Shown: piece by piece, positions 60,315-64,000 of the stretch
How the letters are laid out: every line of letters begins with the position of its first letter
Numbering within the stretch: position 1 is the first letter of the stretch
Assembly: GCA_937997635.1 (NCBI GenBank)
Contig: CALLFA010000058.1
Span: forward strand, 1 to 64,000
Direction of reading: 5' to 3'
DNA: 64,000 bases
From: an uncultured Saprospiraceae bacterium
GTDB taxonomy: Bacteria > Bacteroidota > Bacteroidia > Chitinophagales > Saprospiraceae
Made by a program: the position numbers and the translations under genes
The notes under the pieces: model-generated
Seen by the model: only the letters and a program-made list of their open reading frames with translations
Told to the model about the DNA's origin: nothing
The model's database searches: none

Positions 60315-61294
60315 TAAAATTAGCACTTGCACTTTATTGCATATGTATTTGTCATTTGTCTTATGGCCATGAAGTAAGACCTGTATATCTGGAAATAAAA
60401 CAAGTATCAGATACTGAGTATGATGTACTGTGGAAAGTGCCAATGAATGGAGGTAGAATACTTAACATAAATCCAATATTTCCTGCTGGGTTTGAGACGG
60501 AAGTAATCAGAACAAATACACTTGGAGCATCGCAGGTACAACAAATAAAAGCGACATACACAGAACAGCTATCTGGTAAAACTATACGAATTACCAACCT
60601 TCAAAAGACCTTGGTCGACGTCATGCTAAGGCTTGAATTGAATGGACCTCTCGAATATACGTTTCTGATCCAGCCTGAAAAACCAAGCCAACTCATCCCA
60701 GTTCAACCCCAACCATTTGCAGTATTGCAATCGTACTTGATTTTAGGCGTTGAGCATATTCTCTTTGGTTATGATCATTTGCTATTTGTACTTGGTTTAT
60801 TGTTACTCGTGCAGTCTCTCAAGACCTTGTTTTGGACGATTACCAGTTTTACTGTGGCGCACAGCATTACTCTAGCTCTTGCTTCATTAAATGTCATGTC
60901 GCTACCATCCACCCCAGTAGAGGCAATCATTGCCTTGAGTATAGTCTTGCTTGCAAAAGAAACAATAGATAAACGAAATGGAAAGTCGAGCATTACTCAG
61001 CAATACCCATGGCTTGTTGGTTTTCTATTCGGCTTATTGCATGGTTTTGGATTCGCTGGCGCTTTGACGGATATTGGATTCCCACAAAGACAAATCCCCA
61101 TTGCCCTATTCAGTTTTAATGTAGGTGTAGAATTGGGGCAGATAATATTCACACTGGTTGTATTGTTCATTTATACCATCCTCAAAAAATCAAAGTGGAA
61201 ACAATTGGATTGGACAAGACAGGTTGCTATTCCTTATGCTATAGGTGGCGTTGCATGTTTTTGGTTTATTCAAAGAGTCTTAGTTATATTGTAA
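60293..61294 (+). CDS. HupE/UreJ family membrane protein
   Basis: This is a 333-residue protein. A signal peptide (LALALYCICICHLSYG) is followed by a beta-rich extracytoplasmic domain (residues about 25-145). Then come six transmembrane helices with the family signatures GVEHILFGYDHLLFVLGL, TSFTVAHSITLALASL, GLLHGFGFAGAL and FNVGVELGQI. HupE/UreJ proteins are candidate nickel or cobalt transporters; no hydrogenase or urease is in the window. It overlaps the PPIase gene by 22 bp and is followed after 1 bp by a DUF1330 gene. Confidence 0.9.
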   Translation: MERSRFIIKLALALYCICICHLSYGHEVRPVYLEIKQVSDTEYDVLWKVPMNGGRILNINPIFPAGFETEVIRTNTLGASQVQQIKATYTEQLSGKTIRITNLQKTLVDVMLRLELNGPLEYTFLIQPEKPSQLIPVQPQPFAVLQSYLILGVEHILFGYDHLLFVLGLLLLVQSLKTLFWTITSFTVAHSITLALASLNVMSLPSTPVEAIIALSIVLLAKETIDKRNGKSSITQQYPWLVGFLFGLLHGFGFAGALTDIGFPQRQIPIALFSFNVGVELGQIIFTLVVLFIYTILKKSKWKQLDWTRQVAIPYAIGGVACFWFIQRVLVIL

Positions 61295-61295
61295 C

Positions 61296-61691
61296 ATGAT
61301 ATTAGATAAAAAAGACCCTACTCCAGATTCAATTCGGCAGTTGGTAGCTGATTATCCTGCTGAACAACCCGTCGTCATGTTAAATATCCTTCGTTTTGTA
61401 GAGACGACAGAATCAGGCGAGAGTGGTGAAAAAGTGTACCAACGATATGGCAGCAATGCAGTAAAGCATTTAGAAAAAGCAGGTGCAAAAGTCCTGTGGG
61501 CAGGGAAAGTCATCAGTGCAGTTATTGGAGATGACAACACTAAGCCTCATCAAATTTTATTGGTAGAATATTCGTCAGTTCAAAATTTTTTAGACATGGT
61601 GATGAGTCCCGAATATCAAGCAATCACGAGTGACAGAACAATGTCATTGGAATATGGTGGCTTATATGCATGTCAGCATCTGATGAAATAA
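61296..61691 (+). CDS. DUF1330 family protein
   Basis: This is a 131-residue cytoplasmic protein with a ferredoxin-like alpha/beta barrel pattern: VVMLNILRFVETTESG, then AVKHLEKAGAKVLWAGKV, and ILLVEYSSVQNFLDMVMSPEYQAI. This matches DUF1330 and related NIPSNAP-like proteins of unknown function. It starts 1 bp after the HupE gene stop and so completes a three-gene operon. Confidence 0.85.
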   Translation: MILDKKDPTPDSIRQLVADYPAEQPVVMLNILRFVETTESGESGEKVYQRYGSNAVKHLEKAGAKVLWAGKVISAVIGDDNTKPHQILLVEYSSVQNFLDMVMSPEYQAITSDRTMSLEYGGLYACQHLMK

Positions 61692-61810
61692 GCGTAACTA
61701 CAGGCGTTTCGTTTCAGCAAAACATATGTGTCTCATCTAATCAATACATGTGAGTCTCGCCTCACCAAAACAAAAGCATCTCGTTTTAGTAAAAATAGGC
61801 ATAGCCTCAA

Positions 61811-64000
61811 TCAATCCAGCTGTTGTATTCGGTCAATCAATGCAAGTCGCGCATGCTCAGATGCAAACGCTTCTTTTTGAGCTGTATTGACACCCAAGAA
61901 TCTTTCAGAAATCCATGTTGCCATGTCGACTTCTTTATGCAGCTGAAGAATAGTTTGCAATTTTGATTTCGCATTATCAACACCCAGTAAACTCTCCTCT
62001 GCTTTTAATCCCAACAAAGCAGATGCATTCAAATTGGCAATATGTTTTTGCGTGTACTCCATGACATGTTGCCAAGCATGAGTAGCCTTCGAGTGATTCC
62101 CTTGTTTAGCTTCACAATAGCCTATCATATAGTTGGCTATTCGTTCATCCACATCAAATGGTTTGCCTACACCGAGTGACTCAGGCCATTGTTTTGATTT
62201 ATCTAAAACCGTCAACGCTTCTGCATATTTCTGAGATTCTATAAGATCCAATGCATGCCAATAGTGTGCGGTTTCATACAACTTCCGACCTTCAGAAGCT
62301 CCTTCGAATGGGAGTACTTGAAGACTACTCAATAGCGTCATTGATTCTTCATATTGGTTATTGCGATTGAGTAGATTTGCGAAAGCCATGCCAATGGAAT
62401 AGTTTTCTGGAAATACTTTATATGCCTCTCTCGCATTTTTTAATCCGTCAGACCAGCTTCCATTTTCAATTTGATGGTCAAGTAATGTCTTCCAAGTTCT
62501 CCAATTTTCTGGTTCGGTATCTGTTGCTTTTTTGATGTTATCAATTGGATCGATTTGAAAGAGCTTATCTAAAACATGAGCTTTCGTAATGTAAAAGGAA
62601 GCACTTGGATAATTGCCGTCCAACGATTGCAAGATGCCAGCTGCTTCTGCTATTCTATTTTTTGCTAGGAGATTAAGTGCATAGTAATAGTCAGTAGTCC
62701 ATCGATTTTGATGTTCTCTTAGCCACTCTAGCGCATGCAGCGTTTCTCTTCGATATGGGAAGACGAATTCTTCAAATTGCTGATTTGTCACCTTATCATT
62801 TTTTGGATCTTTTAATAGATAGGCAAGCCAAATATTAATTAAAGGATGTCTTGGAGCCACTTTCAAGATGTGAACCGCTGTTGACATTTGATTTAGATTG
62901 TAATAGTCAATGGCAAGTTCTAGGTAAGTTTGGTATGCCAATTCTGATTGATGCGATTGCGCGACATCATGCAATGATTGATCTGAGCGATTGTGGAGAT
63001 ATTTTTCATAATGAACAAAGTGATTAATAGGGTCAATTGCTTTGAGTTTGTCTAAAGCCTTCATAGCACCTTCTTTATCATCAGCTAATCTTGATGTTAC
63101 AGCCAATACTTTCCATGCATTGACATTTTGATTGTTGAAATCAAGTGCCATTTGAGCATATTTATCAGCCTTTTCAAGCTTATTTTCTGCTAATAAGATT
63201 TCCGAAATTTGACTAAAAGCATTTGATCGAAATGCCATAGATCTTGCTGCCCAGCCAAAAGCTTCTATGGCATTCAAATTATTACCACTTGCTCTATACA
63301 AGATTGCTGCAACATAATTAGCGTGTGGATGGTAGGTATCAAGTTGTAGTGCTTCTTTAGCATGGTGCAGGCCTTCAGTATATTGACCTTGTCGGTAATA
63401 AAGTTCTGCCAGACCACACAATGCAGGAATATGTTGATCGTCTGATTCTAGTACTGACTGAAATTTTTCTTTAGCTTTTTCGTAGGATCTAAATTTCATG
63501 TCTTCCCAGCCTGATCTATAGAGAGTTTCTGTTGTTTCTGTGGGTGCTTTATCTTTCTGAAATGGTCTGTCTAAAAATAAGTCATCAGGTGCAGAAGTGT
63601 AGTGGATATCCAACTGTGGAATATGAATGCTATACGCCTGTGCACCATCCCAATCAAACGAATAGTTGTGTGCATTCATTGGCGCTAAGGAGACAGTATA
63701 CTGCTGATGCTCTTTTTCATCTAGGTTAATGTGGACATCTACATCTGATTGGATAAGGGATTGTAAGTGAAGTGTAACAGCATTAGCTTTTTCATCAACA
63801 TTGAGAACCGCTTTGTCAGATGCATCGGAAATGCCACCAATCTCTTTGACAGGAAACCAAACTTCCGTCCACTGATCTGTGGAGTATGGTTCGAAATTAG
63901 CTTGTGTTTGCGGATTTATATGTTCGCCAGGAGAATATTGTAAAAACTGTCGCCCTGCTTGAAATTCGATGTATTGGCCATCTTCATCTGTCAATAAATC
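61811..64000 (-). CDS. DUF5107/TPR-repeat protein, 5' part outside window
   Basis: The frame stays open to the right edge (the upstream codons at 63995-64000 read D-L), so the gene is incomplete at its 5' end; at least 729 residues are present. The visible N-terminal part is the end of a DUF5107 sugar-binding-like domain (DEDGQYIEFQAGRQFLQYSP, then PYSTDQWTEVWFPV). Residues about 175 to the end are TPR units (ALCGLAELYYRQGQYTEGLHHAKEAL and many more). Such proteins often sit in polysaccharide or glycoside-use loci. The start lies beyond the window. Confidence 0.88.
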   Translation of the reverse strand, partial: DLLTDEDGQYIEFQAGRQFLQYSPGEHINPQTQANFEPYSTDQWTEVWFPVKEIGGISDASDKAVLNVDEKANAVTLHLQSLIQSDVDVHINLDEKEHQQYTVSLAPMNAHNYSFDWDGAQAYSIHIPQLDIHYTSAPDDLFLDRPFQKDKAPTETTETLYRSGWEDMKFRSYEKAKEKFQSVLESDDQHIPALCGLAELYYRQGQYTEGLHHAKEALQLDTYHPHANYVAAILYRASGNNLNAIEAFGWAARSMAFRSNAFSQISEILLAENKLEKADKYAQMALDFNNQNVNAWKVLAVTSRLADDKEGAMKALDKLKAIDPINHFVHYEKYLHNRSDQSLHDVAQSHQSELAYQTYLELAIDYYNLNQMSTAVHILKVAPRHPLINIWLAYLLKDPKNDKVTNQQFEEFVFPYRRETLHALEWLREHQNRWTTDYYYALNLLAKNRIAEAAGILQSLDGNYPSASFYITKAHVLDKLFQIDPIDNIKKATDTEPENWRTWKTLLDHQIENGSWSDGLKNAREAYKVFPENYSIGMAFANLLNRNNQYEESMTLLSSLQVLPFEGASEGRKLYETAHYWHALDLIESQKYAEALTVLDKSKQWPESLGVGKPFDVDERIANYMIGYCEAKQGNHSKATHAWQHVMEYTQKHIANLNASALLGLKAEESLLGVDNAKSKLQTILQLHKEVDMATWISERFLGVNTAQKEAFASEHARLALIDRIQQLD

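Overview
The window looks like a chromosomal segment of an AT-rich, free-living member of the Bacteroidota, probably from the Saprospiria/Chitinophagia side (the phylum is well supported, the lower rank is a guess). Three kinds of evidence support this. Several secreted proteins carry type IX secretion (T9SS) sorting tails, of type A at about 8 kb and 52.5 kb and type B at about 8.3 kb. A fused E1 alpha/beta 2-oxoacid dehydrogenase, a serine-palmitoyltransferase-like enzyme, SusC-like N-terminal architecture on a TonB receptor, DUF5777 and DUF5107 proteins are all typical of the phylum. The clearest promoters match the Bacteroidota form TTTG-N19-TAnnTTTG. I see no rRNA, CRISPR array, prophage or intact insertion sequence; one tRNA is present.

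Layout. 0-11 kb: a heptamer microsatellite at the left edge, a DJ-1/PfpI protein, then a plus-strand block of lipoprotein, ECF sigma factor, membrane-anchored barrel protein and a cohesin/dockerin-like T9SS protein, followed on the minus strand by a T9SS type B protein broken by one frameshift and a small lipoprotein. 11.8-15.5 kb: RhlE-type RNA helicase and a B12-type radical SAM enzyme. 15.5-16 kb: a palindromic repeat cluster. 16.1-20 kb: a tight six-gene envelope operon around YidD. 20-31.5 kb: a lipoprotein, a kinase-like phosphotransferase, a propeller lipoprotein, a membrane methyltransferase-like protein, the fused keto-acid dehydrogenase E1 facing a TetR regulator with a clear operator, a DUF1080 protein and an orphan. 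31.6-36.3 kb: a three-gene uptake and catabolism operon (TonB receptor, M29/NicX-like metalloenzyme, NCS1 permease). 36.4-42 kb: lipoprotein, PhyH oxygenase, nucleoside-hydrolase-like protein, KptA, flavin reductase and TPR proteins.

42-44 kb is the most unusual part. It holds a tRNA-Glu-like gene, two very small open reading frames that each have a near-perfect promoter and a rho-independent terminator, and two minisatellite arrays that flank a DUF3291 gene, one of which appears to supply that gene's start codon. 44-64 kb: aroQ, a cytochrome c/DUF5777 operon, bacilliredoxin, an S9 peptidase, a VOC protein with a serine-palmitoyltransferase-like enzyme, an M36 peptidase, an RlmB-type methyltransferase, TraB/GumN, a cupin, a PPIase-HupE-DUF1330 operon and the 3' part of a DUF5107/TPR gene that runs off the right edge. 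A REP-like hairpin family recurs only in this last third.

The main functional groupings are envelope biogenesis and surface display (YidD operon, sigma/cohesin block, T9SS cargo), nutrient uptake (TonB-NicX-NCS1) and branched-chain keto-acid metabolism under apparent TetR control. The best candidates for something undescribed are the paired small transcription units at 42.2-42.7 kb. All functional statements rest on motif and family recognition by eye; no database search was run.
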